NCBI GenBank assembly: GCA_964622775.1
Contig: CAZUSO010000001.1
Location: 90,828 to 154,827, forward strand
Reading direction: 5' to 3'
Length of the DNA: 64,000 nt
Source: CAZUSO01 sp964622775
GTDB taxonomy: Bacteria; Bacteroidota; Bacteroidia; Chitinophagales; Chitinophagaceae
Shown here: positions 51,944 through 61,438 of the stretch, in pieces
Numbering within the stretch: the first letter of the stretch is position 1
Layout: the number at the start of each line of letters is the position of its first letter
Program-made: the position numbers and the translations under genes
Notes under the pieces: generated by a model
Databases searched by the model: none
Told to the model about the DNA's origin: nothing
The model's input: the letters and a program-made list of their open reading frames with translations, nothing else

Positions 51944-53716
51944 ATGAAAACAAAATTATGTGCTCTCTTTTCAGTTCTTATCTTTTTTTGTACTGCGGCT
52001 TATGCGCAACAGGCACGCAATGGAATACCCTGGAGTAAAATGCAACCGGTAAAATTTGTTCCTTCCAGCGCAGAAGTTGTGCTTCCCCACCCGGATTTTG
52101 CTGCTGCCGCTACCGGGGACCGTTTGCCATCGGCATCAGCCGGCGCATACAGAATAGCCCTTCCGGTGGAAACGAACCTATCTGTTCAGAAAGACGGAAC
52201 CATTACCTATCTGAACGATGGCCGTATGATCTGGCAACTGAGCCTGACGATTCCTGATGCTAAGGCAATAAGCACTGAAATTGACAATCTTTATTTGCCG
52301 GAAGGCGTAAGGCTTTATTTCCGAAATAATAACGGAAAGCAACTGATCGGCGCCTTTGCCAATAAGGATAATTCCTCCAGGTTCGGTGTTCCGATGATAC
52401 AGGGTGCAACGATGCATCTCGAACTCAATATTCCGCCAGGTATTGCTTTATCTGATATCAGCCTGAACATCCACAAAGCGTATGCAGCATACAGAAGCGG
52501 GCTTGTTGCGGATCTGGAGCAATATTACGGGAGCGCCGTGTCATCGTCCCATATCCTGCAACGTCCCTTGAATGACTTGAGCTCCCCCTGCCAGATCAAT
52601 GCAGTATGTGAAACGGATTCCTTGCTGTCAAAGATCAAAAATACTACCGCAATGATTATTTTAGACGGGTATATGTGCTCCGGTAATCTGGTGAACACCG
52701 GTCAGAATGACTGCACTCCTTATCTGCTGACTGCTTCCCACTGTGAAGTGAACAATTCGGTAAACAGCAGTACGTTCAGCTCCTGGGTCTTTTATTTCAA
52801 TTATGAATATCCGAATTGTGCCGACAACAGCGACAACAGTGTAGCGCCATTGGATCAATTTCTTACGGGAGCCGAATTTGTGACCAGAAGCTTTATCCAG
52901 CAAACGCCTAACCCTCAGGTTATCGGGGACTTTCTTTTGCTTAAATTGAACGACCCGTATAATTTTCTTAGCAATGACTGGGATGCTTATCTGGCCGGCT
53001 GGTCAATAGAAGACGCCTCGTCAGGAGGTACAAGCCTGCCGGACACCTTGTATAACTTAATCAACTTTCACCATCCTGCAGGCGATCCCAAGAAAGTAAG
53101 CTCTTTTGGATATATCGAAAGCGGATACAACTTTAACGGGACAGCCGAAGATTCCCATTGGAAGGCGCTATATACTTCCGGGACATTGGAAGGGGGTAGC
53201 AGCGGCTCGGGTATTTTTACCGCATCTGATGGATTTCTGCGGGGAATGCTTAGTGGCGGTCCTTATTCTCCTTCTTGCGAATTCGGGGAATATAACTACG
53301 CGCTTTTCTCCAAACTTTCCCGTTGCTGGGAGTATCCGGATGGAGACGGCACGCCTCAAATGCGCCTCAGAGATCATCTGGATCCTAACGGGCTTGGGCT
53401 CACTCATGCGCCTACCGTTAAATATATCTGTGCACCGGTAAGCCTGGAATCTTTTGAAGAAGATCCGGATGTTTACATTTTTCCTAACCCTGCTTCAGAA
53501 ACCATTACTATCAAGACTAACCTTTTACACAAGTCGGATATTGCATTGGATATCTACGATATTGAAGGAAGAAAACGCGCGTCTTACCAGTTGTCTCAAA
53601 TGAGCAACGGCGAGGTGAGCATGGACATCTCACAGCTTTCTAACGGACTGTATCTTGTAAAAATAAAAGCCGGAAATGCTACGTGGAGTCAGAAGCTGGT
53701 GGTAAATCACCGGTAA
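51944..53716 (+). CDS. secreted trypsin-like serine protease with T9SS type A sorting domain
   Basis: 590 residues: a signal peptide (KTKLCALFSVLIFFCTAAYAQ), a beta-rich propeptide region (about 30-200) and an S1-type protease domain. The domain has MCSGNLVNTG, the catalytic His266 in PYLLTASHC, Asp in GDFLLLKL near 328 and Ser420 in GGSSGSGIF. It resembles lysyl endopeptidases. The C-terminal ~75 residues form a T9SS type A sorting domain (DVYIFPNPASETITI ... NGLYLVKIKAG). It is therefore exported by the SprA pore and released or anchored at the surface. Several cysteine pairs (SSPCQINAVCE) suggest disulphides. Confidence 0.88.
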   Translation: MKTKLCALFSVLIFFCTAAYAQQARNGIPWSKMQPVKFVPSSAEVVLPHPDFAAAATGDRLPSASAGAYRIALPVETNLSVQKDGTITYLNDGRMIWQLSLTIPDAKAISTEIDNLYLPEGVRLYFRNNNGKQLIGAFANKDNSSRFGVPMIQGATMHLELNIPPGIALSDISLNIHKAYAAYRSGLVADLEQYYGSAVSSSHILQRPLNDLSSPCQINAVCETDSLLSKIKNTTAMIILDGYMCSGNLVNTGQNDCTPYLLTASHCEVNNSVNSSTFSSWVFYFNYEYPNCADNSDNSVAPLDQFLTGAEFVTRSFIQQTPNPQVIGDFLLLKLNDPYNFLSNDWDAYLAGWSIEDASSGGTSLPDTLYNLINFHHPAGDPKKVSSFGYIESGYNFNGTAEDSHWKALYTSGTLEGGSSGSGIFTASDGFLRGMLSGGPYSPSCEFGEYNYALFSKLSRCWEYPDGDGTPQMRLRDHLDPNGLGLTHAPTVKYICAPVSLESFEEDPDVYIFPNPASETITIKTNLLHKSDIALDIYDIEGRKRASYQLSQMSNGEVSMDISQLSNGLYLVKIKAGNATWSQKLVVNHR

Positions 53717-53738
53717 AACCGGAGGTGCTTCTTTTAGC

Positions 53739-53756
53739 GGGTGCATCCCAAATCGT
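53739..53756. repeat. copy of the GGGTGCATCCCAAATCGT interspersed word
   Basis: 18 bases identical to 49640-49657, the left end of the structured element. It lies alone here, in the space between two convergent genes. Confidence 0.6.
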
Positions 53757-53829
53757 TGTGCCTGCAATGCTTCTGTACGACAAAAAATGTGACTTCATAT
53801 GAACAAGGAATGACGAAACATTGTCCAAC

Positions 53830-53854
53830 GAAAAAGCTCCCGGGAACGGGAGCT
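53830..53854 (-). terminator. intrinsic terminator of the TonB-type receptor gene
   Basis: AGCTCCCG (53835-53842) pairs with CGGGAGCT (53847-53854) around the loop GGAA. Read on the minus strand the stem is followed by TTTTT. It lies 40 bp past the receptor's stop codon. Confidence 0.8.
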
Positions 53855-53893
53855 ACTGATAAAACACTAAAACACCAATAATCATTAGTATCC

Positions 53894-56350
53894 TTATGCG
53901 CCGTTGTTGTTGGCCCGGCGCTTTTCTTCTTCTGCGCCGCTTCTGCGCCGCCCGGTATTTACCTGCTCTGAACCGAAATTATACGACAGGGTCAACGTAC
54001 CTACACGTGTTTCACGCTTTGCCACAAAGTGTTCTTCATATCCCATGTAGGTAGAAGTAGCACGCGGATAGCCGGTGAAGAAAATGTCCTGCACATTCAG
54101 TTTAAGGCTCAGTTTTTTGTCAAGGAAATGCTTTTGCAATCCAGCATTCAGCATCCAGTTGGGGCGTACCACCATGTAGCCGTATTGCTCGCGTGCACGG
54201 TAGTTGAACGACAGTTCTGCCATCATGTTATAGGGCAGCAGAAACGTATTCTGTACGTTTACATTAAAGGTCAGTGCGCCTTTATCCAGACTGGTATTAG
54301 CTACATCCGCCTTGTAGTGGGCATAATAGATATTCAGTCCGGTATAGGCCGTCCATTTTTTCATCACTTGGAAAGGATAGGAAGTGTACAGCCCGGCAAA
54401 GGTCATGCGATTGGCATTCTTTACGGTCTGCACAGTGACAGAATCTTCCGTTTCGCTGGGTTGGATTACTTCCATAATGAAGCCGCGGTTCACGCCATAA
54501 GACAGTGTGGTTACAAAACGCTGCCGGTATGTATGCGTCAGTTCTGCCGAATAATAAGATGCGGGATTCAGATAAGGATATCCTTCGCGGTAAGTGGTCT
54601 TGTCGATATAATATTTGAAAGGGTTGAGCTGCTGGTAATCGGGTCGCTCGATACGGCGACTCAGGGTGATGCCCAGGTCGTTTTTTTCGTTCAGGTGATA
54701 CTGGAAAGCAAGATTGGGGAACAACTGTATATATGCGGTATCAAAAGCCGTCTGTGTGCTGTATTGTATGCCTTTAGCATGAGTATGCTCCATCCTTAAT
54801 CCCAGTTGCAACCCGAAGCTTTTGTAGTCCTTATTAAGATTCAGATAGCCGGCATTGATATTTTCCTTGTAAATGAAATGGTTGCTGCGCGTAGTATCCA
54901 GCTCATACTCGCCGCTGCTTTTCTGATAAAATAAGGGCTTGCTGTCAGATATCACATAGCTCGACTTTAGTCCCGCTTCAATGCGCAGCGAGTCCTGAAC
55001 CGGATGCACATAGTCTGCCTTTACAGACCGGATATCGGTGCTGCCGCGCAAATCACTTTTCAGATAATAGTCATCAAGGTAGGGCTGACCATCCGGCTTG
55101 CGGTAGCTGGAAGCAAAATGCTGATTACTGCGGCTGCCAAACTGTGCATAATCCACATCTACCGATAAGCTGCGACCGGTGGAATCAAAGCTGTGGCGCA
55201 GCGAGGCATTAGCACCGGCATTGTAATACAGATTATCATGATTCCCGGTGGTCAGTGTGGTGTACAGTAAATTGCTCATACCATCGTTGGCGTCCGTATT
55301 ATTAGTCACAGTCGGCTGGAAAGCATTGGTCATACCGGAAAAAGCCATACCAATCGTGGTTTTGTGACTGAAGCTATAATCCACCGAAACAGCAGCAATG
55401 TGGTTTTTGAAGTTATACAATGCATAATTGTCCTGGTAGTATTGAAATACGCGTTGATTATTTTCATCAAGAAAATTACGATCGAGTACGAGGTTGTTAA
55501 ACCAGAATCGTTTATTGAACTGATAATTGGCATTCACGATCCATTTCTTTTTGCGGTAGCTGATATTGCCGCCTATGCCATATTTGGGATACATACCCTG
55601 ACCATAGGAAATATTGGCGCTGCCGTTCACGCCATTGCGCTTATCTTTTTTAGTAATGATATTGATAATGCCGCCAATACCCTCCGCATCATAGCGTGCA
55701 CCGGGACTGGAGATGATTTCTATCCGTTCAATATTCGCAGAGGACATACCGCGCAACATATTGGCAAGGTCGCTCCCCGCCATCAGCGTTGGTTTTCCGT
55801 CCATCCATATCTGTACGCCACTTTTACCTTTCAGGTTCACCACATCGTTATTATCAATATGCACACCGGGCATTTTACCCAGTACCTCAAATACCGAATT
55901 GCCGGATGCCAGCACGCTGGTAGCGATATTGGCCACAATCATGCCGGGCTTCACGGTTATCAGTGGCTTTTGTGCCACGATAGTTACGCTTTCCAATTGA
56001 TGCCCGCCTCGTACCAATTGAATGACCGGCATTTTCTGGTTGGCATTTATGTTCAGCGAATCCTGCCGGAACTCCTGATAGCCAGTCATGGAAATGGTGA
56101 TGAGATAGGTGCCGGCCGGCAACGATTCCAGTATAAAATTGCCTTGCTCATCGCTGAATGTGAAGCTTTCCATTGGAGAAGCCGTATTTTTTGCAGATAT
56201 ATAGGCATAAGCAACTGCAGTATCGCCATCTTTCACCGTTCCGCTAAGGGTAAAAGAACCTTGCTGTGCAAACACCTGCGACGGTAACAGCCACAGGGTG
56301 CAGAAGAGTAGTAATGAACCAGCTTTCATAAGAAGTAGATTTTTGTTCAA
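53894..56350 (-). CDS. TonB-dependent receptor-type outer-membrane protein with carboxypeptidase-like N-domain
   Basis: 818 residues: a signal peptide (LLFCTLWLLPSQVFAQQ), a carboxypeptidase-regulatory-like domain (FTLSGTVKDGDTAVAYAYI ... GTYLITISMTGYQEF), a plug domain (VFEVLGKMPGVHIDNN, GVQIWMDGKPTLM, RIEIISSPGARYDAEG, GGIINIITKKDKRNG) and a long outer-membrane barrel ending in VGTLTLSYNFGSEQ. A basic, disordered tail (RRRSGAEEEKRR) follows, which is unusual because most barrels end with their last strand. No SusD partner is adjacent, so it is probably not a glycan uptake locus; the substrate is unknown. A start 21 bp downstream (56329) is also possible. Confidence 0.88.
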   Translation of the reverse strand: MNKNLLLMKAGSLLLFCTLWLLPSQVFAQQGSFTLSGTVKDGDTAVAYAYISAKNTASPMESFTFSDEQGNFILESLPAGTYLITISMTGYQEFRQDSLNINANQKMPVIQLVRGGHQLESVTIVAQKPLITVKPGMIVANIATSVLASGNSVFEVLGKMPGVHIDNNDVVNLKGKSGVQIWMDGKPTLMAGSDLANMLRGMSSANIERIEIISSPGARYDAEGIGGIINIITKKDKRNGVNGSANISYGQGMYPKYGIGGNISYRKKKWIVNANYQFNKRFWFNNLVLDRNFLDENNQRVFQYYQDNYALYNFKNHIAAVSVDYSFSHKTTIGMAFSGMTNAFQPTVTNNTDANDGMSNLLYTTLTTGNHDNLYYNAGANASLRHSFDSTGRSLSVDVDYAQFGSRSNQHFASSYRKPDGQPYLDDYYLKSDLRGSTDIRSVKADYVHPVQDSLRIEAGLKSSYVISDSKPLFYQKSSGEYELDTTRSNHFIYKENINAGYLNLNKDYKSFGLQLGLRMEHTHAKGIQYSTQTAFDTAYIQLFPNLAFQYHLNEKNDLGITLSRRIERPDYQQLNPFKYYIDKTTYREGYPYLNPASYYSAELTHTYRQRFVTTLSYGVNRGFIMEVIQPSETEDSVTVQTVKNANRMTFAGLYTSYPFQVMKKWTAYTGLNIYYAHYKADVANTSLDKGALTFNVNVQNTFLLPYNMMAELSFNYRAREQYGYMVVRPNWMLNAGLQKHFLDKKLSLKLNVQDIFFTGYPRATSTYMGYEEHFVAKRETRVGTLTLSYNFGSEQVNTGRRRSGAEEEKRRANNNGA

Positions 56351-56849
56351 AACTACCTTTGCGGATCGGAAGCACTATACCCCGAAGCGGGGGAAATGTG
56401 TTACAGGAGCGGTTTTTAGGGGGATAAAAGCGGGGGATTTTTTTTAATGTCTGCACAAGGAATAATTGACTCCTCCGTTCGTAAAACGTATCCTGCGCTG
56501 AAAAGCACAATAAGGTTTGCCGGTCTGGGATGCCGGATCGCGGAAGAGTATTGAAAATGATTATTCAGGTAAAATATGGAGGGATCTGTAAAATGACAAG
56601 AACAGATGCTTACAGCATGACAATGTGTGTTTCCTCAATAAGCCCGGCCACCCGCTGTTATGCTATGCTGCTTTTTACCAACAATCCGACAGGCATTCCG
56701 GCCTGTCGGATTATGCTGTCTTGTTTGCCATGAGAAGATCGGGTGCATCTTAAATTCTGCATTACAACGAGACCCCACTTTTTTGCCATCATCTTCAGGG
56801 TCGCCATCTCAAATCTTATAATATAACTAAGAAAATTCTGAAAATTTCT
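56351..56849. other. gene-free stretch with hairpin and repeat copy
   Basis: About 500 bp. It contains the perfect stem AATCCGACAGGC/GCCTGTCGGATT at 56683-56712 (6-base loop, no T-run on either side) and, at 56741-56757, GGGTGCATCTTAAATTC, a diverged copy of the interspersed word. A 67-codon frame at 56530-56733 spans the hairpin and is not accepted as a gene. Confidence 0.5.
56683..56712. repeat. perfect 12 bp stem-loop
   Basis: AATCCGACAGGC and GCCTGTCGGATT are exact inverse copies around ATTCCG. Without a flanking T-run it is not a standard intrinsic terminator. It may be a palindromic repeat unit or protect the 3' end of an RNA. Confidence 0.6.
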
Positions 56850-58733
56850 CTATCCCATCAACAAACCAACAGTCAGTAAAATCACAATGCCAATCACCAT
56901 AGCAAACAGATAAAAGCCAACTTGTCCGTTTTGCAGGAGCCGCATTCTGCCGGCACCCCAATTGACCAGCTTTCCCACGCCGTTTACTGCGCCGTCAATC
57001 CCCCGGCGCTCCACCGTGCGATCCAGGAAATTAGAAAAAGCATACAGGGGCTTAACCACAAGGGTATCATAAAGCTCATCAATATACCATTTGTTTTCCA
57101 GCGTTTTTGCCAGGCCGGTATTGGCCCTGAATGTGCCTTTTTTACAGGCGGCCCAGGCCCAAATTATCATCACCATCACTAAGGCAGTTGCTACACCCAT
57201 CAGCATCCATTCCATACTATGCGACAGGTGTCCGTCTCCGATATTTTGCACTACCGGGCTGAGGTATTCGGCAAGTGCATTATGCTCGCTGATCACCGGC
57301 GGAAGACCGACATAGCCGCCCACCACAGACAGTACGGCCAGCAGGATTAAGGGCAAAGTCATAGCCCGGGGGCTTTCATGCAGGTGATGCTCCTGCTCTG
57401 CTGTGCCGCGGAACTTACCGGTAAAGGTGAAAAAATATAAGCGAAACATGTAAAAAGCTGTCATTAGTGCGCCGGCTAAACCTAAGTAATAATACACCGG
57501 GTTTTTTACAAAACCCGCTGCTAAGATTTCATCCTTGGAGAAAAAGCCGGAGAAACCGGGAATACCGGCAATGGCCAGACAACCGATTAAAAAGGTTATT
57601 TGCGTGATGCGCATTTTTTTTCCTAAACCACCCATACTACGGATGTCCTGCTCGCCGCCCATGGCATGAATTACCGAGCCGCTGCCTAAGAACAGCAGGG
57701 CTTTAAAAAATGCATGGGTCATCACATGAAATACGGCGGCGGTGTAAGCGCCTACGCCCAGCGCCAGGAACATATAGCCCAACTGGCTTACCGTAGAATA
57801 GGCCAGCACCTTTTTGATATCATTTTGCTTTAACGCTATGGATGCAGCCAGCAGTGCAGTAGCCAGCCCGATAACGGCAATCAGGGTTTGCGCGGCAGGA
57901 GCGAGGTTATAAACGGCACTGCTGCGGGCTATCATATAAATACCGGCGGTCACCATCGTCGCGGCATGGATCAGTGCGGAAACAGGCGTAGGCCCGGCCA
58001 TGGCATCCGGCAGCCAGGTATATAAAGGAATCTGGGCGCTTTTTCCCATTGCTCCGATAAAAAAGCTGATGGCAATCCAGTTCATTGTTCCGGTTCCGGC
58101 TGTAGCCGATCCATCGGCTAAGCGGGGAAATAACTCGGCGTAGCTTGCCGTTCCGAAATGGTAAAAGGTCAGAAACATTCCTACCAAAAATCCCAAATCA
58201 CCAATACGGTTCATGACGAAAGCTTTCTTTCCGGCCTGGGTATAATCCTGGTTTTTGTACCAAAATCCAATCAATAAATAAGAAGCCAGCCCGACCCCTT
58301 CCCAGCCGATAAACATAATGACATAATTGGCGCCCAGCACCAACAGCAGCATGGAAAACACAAAGAAATTCAGGTAGGCAAAATAACGGGTATAGCCATC
58401 GTCATCATGCATATAAGCTGTGGAATACAGATGAATCAAAAAACCAATGCCAGTGATGATCAGCAGAAAAAGACAGGACAGGGCATCCACCTGAAAGGCA
58501 AAAGGTATCCGGAGCTGATCGCTTTGAATGAAATCAAAAAGGTGTACCACTCCGGCAGCGGCCGGGTTACTTTTTATTTCAAAAAACAGCAGCAGCGACA
58601 CCACAAAAGCCGCCAGCATGGCGATATTGGCAATAATGCCCGCCAGCTTTTTAGGAATGGATTTCCAAAACAAGCCATTCAGCAAAAAGCCGACCAGGGG
58701 GAATAATGGAACTAAGTAAACTAAGTCTTTCAT
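56850..58733 (-). CDS. nuoL: NADH-quinone oxidoreductase subunit L
   Basis: Antiporter-like proton-pumping membrane subunit of complex I. 627 residues with about 16 membrane helices. Conserved features are MHDDDGYTRYFAYLNFFVFSM at about 109-129, MFIGWEGVGLASYLLIGFW at about 139-157 (key Glu), the Lys of the central channel in YTWLPDAMAGPTPVSALIHAATMVTAG, and the C-terminal region with a lateral helix and YDTLVVKPLYAFS. nuoI, nuoJ and nuoK lie upstream on the same strand, but two unrelated genes separate nuoK from nuoL. nuoM and nuoN do not follow. Confidence 0.95.
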   Translation of the reverse strand: MKDLVYLVPLFPLVGFLLNGLFWKSIPKKLAGIIANIAMLAAFVVSLLLFFEIKSNPAAAGVVHLFDFIQSDQLRIPFAFQVDALSCLFLLIITGIGFLIHLYSTAYMHDDDGYTRYFAYLNFFVFSMLLLVLGANYVIMFIGWEGVGLASYLLIGFWYKNQDYTQAGKKAFVMNRIGDLGFLVGMFLTFYHFGTASYAELFPRLADGSATAGTGTMNWIAISFFIGAMGKSAQIPLYTWLPDAMAGPTPVSALIHAATMVTAGIYMIARSSAVYNLAPAAQTLIAVIGLATALLAASIALKQNDIKKVLAYSTVSQLGYMFLALGVGAYTAAVFHVMTHAFFKALLFLGSGSVIHAMGGEQDIRSMGGLGKKMRITQITFLIGCLAIAGIPGFSGFFSKDEILAAGFVKNPVYYYLGLAGALMTAFYMFRLYFFTFTGKFRGTAEQEHHLHESPRAMTLPLILLAVLSVVGGYVGLPPVISEHNALAEYLSPVVQNIGDGHLSHSMEWMLMGVATALVMVMIIWAWAACKKGTFRANTGLAKTLENKWYIDELYDTLVVKPLYAFSNFLDRTVERRGIDGAVNGVGKLVNWGAGRMRLLQNGQVGFYLFAMVIGIVILLTVGLLMG

Positions 58734-58778
58734 AAAAATTTATTTTGATATCGGCATTGGTGCCAATACCATATTCTG

Positions 58779-59333
58779 CTAATTGTTTTTTTGTTTTACA
58801 AATCCGATTCTTTCGCGCTTTTCCCATGATACCGTTTTCACCTCTCCTTCTATCAGTTTGTTTAAAGCGCCGTAAATATCTAAGAACTGCATATCATATT
58901 TTGCTTCTAACTCAGCTAATTTTTGAGCAATATCTTTATAGTGCATAGATAAATTTCTCAGGGCAACAAATGCCCTTACAATTGCAATATTTACCTGCAC
59001 GGCTTTTTCGCTTCGCAAAACACTTGCCAGGATGGTCACGCCGTGTTCGGTAAAGGCATAAGGTGTAGTTGTTATGTTTCTCTTTTTTTGGGATGCGGTC
59101 GCATTTTGCGACCGCATCATTTCGGACCCGGTAAGCATTTGGATTTGTATATATCCCCATTCTTCCTTCGATAAGCGAAACATAAAATCTTCAGGGAAAC
59201 GACCAATATTACGCTTTACCTGCTCATTCAGCCTTTTCGTTTCTACTTCATACGAGGCGGAAAGGTCAAAATCAGGCATTACTTTCTGACCTCGTATTTC
59301 GTAGATTTTATTTTGAATTAGTTCAATTTGCAT
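58779..59333 (-). CDS. ORF6N-domain protein
   Basis: 184 residues. The N-terminal half is an ORF6N domain (MPDFDLSASYEVETKRLNEQV, then RNIGRFPEDFMFRLSKEEW), a DNA-binding-related module from phage and plasmid antirepressor-type proteins. The middle (TTTPYAFTEHGVTILASVL, NIAIVRAFVALRNL) is shared by the bacterial forms, and a coiled-coil tail follows. Such genes are frequent and mobile in Bacteroidota. Here it sits inside the complex I operon, 46 bp upstream of nuoL in transcription order. Function is unknown; regulation or phage-derived defence are guesses. Confidence 0.88.
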   Translation of the reverse strand: MQIELIQNKIYEIRGQKVMPDFDLSASYEVETKRLNEQVKRNIGRFPEDFMFRLSKEEWGYIQIQMLTGSEMMRSQNATASQKKRNITTTPYAFTEHGVTILASVLRSEKAVQVNIAIVRAFVALRNLSMHYKDIAQKLAELEAKYDMQFLDIYGALNKLIEGEVKTVSWEKRERIGFVKQKNN

Positions 59334-59415
59334 TTATACAAAATTCCCTGTTACATTTTATTGGTAATCAATACCAACAAAGGTAAAAACTAAAAATCCG
59401 CCATAATTTCTGTAG

Positions 59416-60486
59416 CTAAAACAACATGGCCTCAAAGGCCTGCTCATAAATCCAATGACCAAAATCATTAGGATGGTTAATGTTATTAGCTAACAGCGAC
59501 TGCTGATCTTTTATTTTCAATATTTGCTGCCAGGCGCCATATACATCTGCATAAGCGCTTCCGGTTTCCTTTGCCGCCTGCCGTGATGCTTCAGCATACT
59601 GAAACATCCGGTGTGTATTATGAATCCAGTTTTCATTGGGCGGAAAAGTAGAAAAGAATACGACATCAGCACTATACCGGCTCTTTATCAGATTCGCAAT
59701 AGTAATTAAATTGTGTTTAAACACATTTGGTTCACAGGCTGCGGTGCCCTCATCACACTGGTCATTCATGCCAAACCCAATAAAAACGATATCCGGATGG
59801 ATGCCTTTAAATTTATCATTGAACCAGCTCAGGCCTTCCGGAGAACCATATCCGGGAATAGAAAGATTTACCGACTGTATCTGAGCTGCCGGAAATTTTT
59901 CTTTCAGGAATTGCTCATACCGGTTGGTAAAAAACAAGCCGGGGTCAGATGCGCCGCCTCCGGCAGTAATACTGTTGCCGTACCAGATCAGCGTAATGGG
60001 CGTTCCGATCTGCAATTTGTCCCGTGTATGTTTGAGGAAGGCAGACTGGTCATTTAATGAAGCCACAGGAGCATTGTACCTGCTCCGGTAATCCAGGTAA
60101 ACGAAATACTTTTCATTGCTCCAGTTAGCATAATCGCCGAATTTTCGCTCATCGAAAGTGCCTTTTCCATACATAGGATGATTGGCGTAATCCGGAATTC
60201 TTGAACCTGGAGTCCTTTTAATAGTGCCATTCCGATAGTCAATTACAAAATCTTTTCCTTCTTTATAATAAATGCCATTACCTGTATCGCTATAGGTGCT
60301 GCGTAATTTCACGGATCCTTTTAAAACAGCTCCCCCCATAATCTTTGCCGGGATTTCGTTGACCAGCACAAAGCTTTCTCCGCTCATTTGCTGACCCGCC
60401 TGCACTCCACAACTTGTGATTCCCATCAACAGCAACCACCCAATCGGTGTCAAAATTGAAGAAAATAGTTTGCGGATAAACAGCAT
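59416..60486 (-). CDS. SGNH/GDSL-family hydrolase lipoprotein
   Basis: The start at 60486 (MLFIRKLFSSILTPIGWLL) gives a lipoprotein signal ending MGITSC and 356 residues. After a beta-rich N-domain (ESFVLVNEIPAKIMGGAVL), the SGNH domain has block I IWYGNSITAGGGAS (catalytic Ser), block II Gly in NLSIPGYGSPEG, block III IGFGMNDQCD (Asn) and block V NHPNDFGHWI (Asp and His). The family includes esterases that remove acyl groups from surface glycans or lipids. It lies between nuoK and the ORF6N gene, so it appears to have been inserted in the operon. Confidence 0.87.
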   Translation of the reverse strand: MLFIRKLFSSILTPIGWLLLMGITSCGVQAGQQMSGESFVLVNEIPAKIMGGAVLKGSVKLRSTYSDTGNGIYYKEGKDFVIDYRNGTIKRTPGSRIPDYANHPMYGKGTFDERKFGDYANWSNEKYFVYLDYRSRYNAPVASLNDQSAFLKHTRDKLQIGTPITLIWYGNSITAGGGASDPGLFFTNRYEQFLKEKFPAAQIQSVNLSIPGYGSPEGLSWFNDKFKGIHPDIVFIGFGMNDQCDEGTAACEPNVFKHNLITIANLIKSRYSADVVFFSTFPPNENWIHNTHRMFQYAEASRQAAKETGSAYADVYGAWQQILKIKDQQSLLANNINHPNDFGHWIYEQAFEAMLF

Positions 60487-60549
60487 TGGTCGGCAGCCGG
60501 GATAGATTAGAAAAACAAATGATGAAAATTGTTGCGGGACAGTCAATCG

Positions 60550-60849
60550 CTAATGCTTCAGCCGGTTGAGAATATTGATATCCACCGAGTTCACTTTGCG
60601 ATACATCATCACAATAATGGCCAGTCCGATAGCTACTTCTGCGGCAGCCACCACCATGATAAAAAATACGAACACCTGGGCATCCGAGGCGCCATACATC
60701 TTACTGAAGGCAACGAATAACAGGTTTACGGCATTAAGCATCAGTTCAATGCTCATAAAAACAATGATGGCATTACGACGCATCAATACGCCCATTACCC
60801 CAATGGCAAACAAAGCTAAACTTAAAAATAAATAGTACTGTATCGGCAT
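60550..60849 (-). CDS. nuoK: NADH-quinone oxidoreductase subunit K
   Basis: 99 residues from the start at 60849 ([19 protein letters not shown]), the normal length; 21 further upstream codons are not part of the family. Three membrane helices carry the conserved glutamates in [18 protein letters not shown] and [19 protein letters not shown]. It forms part of the membrane arm of complex I. It starts 34 bp after the nuoJ stop. Confidence 0.94.
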   Translation of the reverse strand: MPIQYYLFLSLALFAIGVMGVLMRRNAIIVFMSIELMLNAVNLLFVAFSKMYGASDAQVFVFFIMVVAAAEVAIGLAIIVMMYRKVNSVDINILNRLKH

Positions 60850-60883
60850 ATAAAACCTGCTTTTAAAAAAATATAAATGACTA

Positions 60884-61402
60884 TCAGCCTGCGGCCGTTT
60901 CTTTTTTACCAATAACCATAGCGCCTACCATAGCGCTCAGGAACAAGATACTGCTGACCTCAAAGGGAAGCACATATTCTTTAAATAAGGCTTTCCCCAG
61001 ATTATTGATCAAGCCTGCATCTCCGGAGCTATCAATAGCGTGTTGGGCGTTGATATCGGCCGTACGCAGGGCGGCGATTACCACAACAAACAAGGCTCCG
61101 CCGCTTAAGACGGCTGCAAACTGAACTAAGCGGTTTTTCTGAGGCTCGGCGTCGGCATTGAGATTCATCAGCATGATTACAAATAAGAACAGCACCATGA
61201 TGGCTCCGGCATAGACAATAATATTGACAACGGCCAAAAACTGTGCATTCATCAGGATATAGTGACCGGAAATGGCAAAGAAGGTAGCGATCAGAAACAA
61301 TACGCTATTAACGGGATTGCGGCTCAGGATTACGCCGAGTGCGCAAGACAACACAACGGCAGAAAGAATCCAAAACAAAATACTGTGCAGGCTAATGTCC
61401 AT
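60884..61402 (-). CDS. nuoJ: NADH-quinone oxidoreductase subunit J
   Basis: The start at 61402 ([19 protein letters not shown]) gives 172 residues and five membrane helices. Typical features are [40 protein letters not shown] and [16 protein letters not shown]. It is a core membrane-arm subunit of complex I. It lies 36 bp downstream of nuoI in transcription order and 34 bp upstream of nuoK, a normal nuo arrangement. Confidence 0.94.
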   Translation of the reverse strand: MDISLHSILFWILSAVVLSCALGVILSRNPVNSVLFLIATFFAISGHYILMNAQFLAVVNIIVYAGAIMVLFLFVIMLMNLNADAEPQKNRLVQFAAVLSGGALFVVVIAALRTADINAQHAIDSSGDAGLINNLGKALFKEYVLPFEVSSILFLSAMVGAMVIGKKETAAG

Positions 61403-61438
61403 TAAATAAAAAATTGTTGGTTGATAATGAGGGAGCAA

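Noticed and set aside
55364..56287. 307-codon open frame opposite the TonB-type receptor gene
   Set aside because: It lies wholly antisense to a gene with clear plug and barrel domains, and its translation has no family pattern; long antisense frames are expected from the codon use.
56683..56712. Intrinsic terminator for nuoL or the TonB-type receptor gene
   Set aside because: The stem is perfect but has no T-run on either strand, and it lies more than 130 bp past the nuoL stop.
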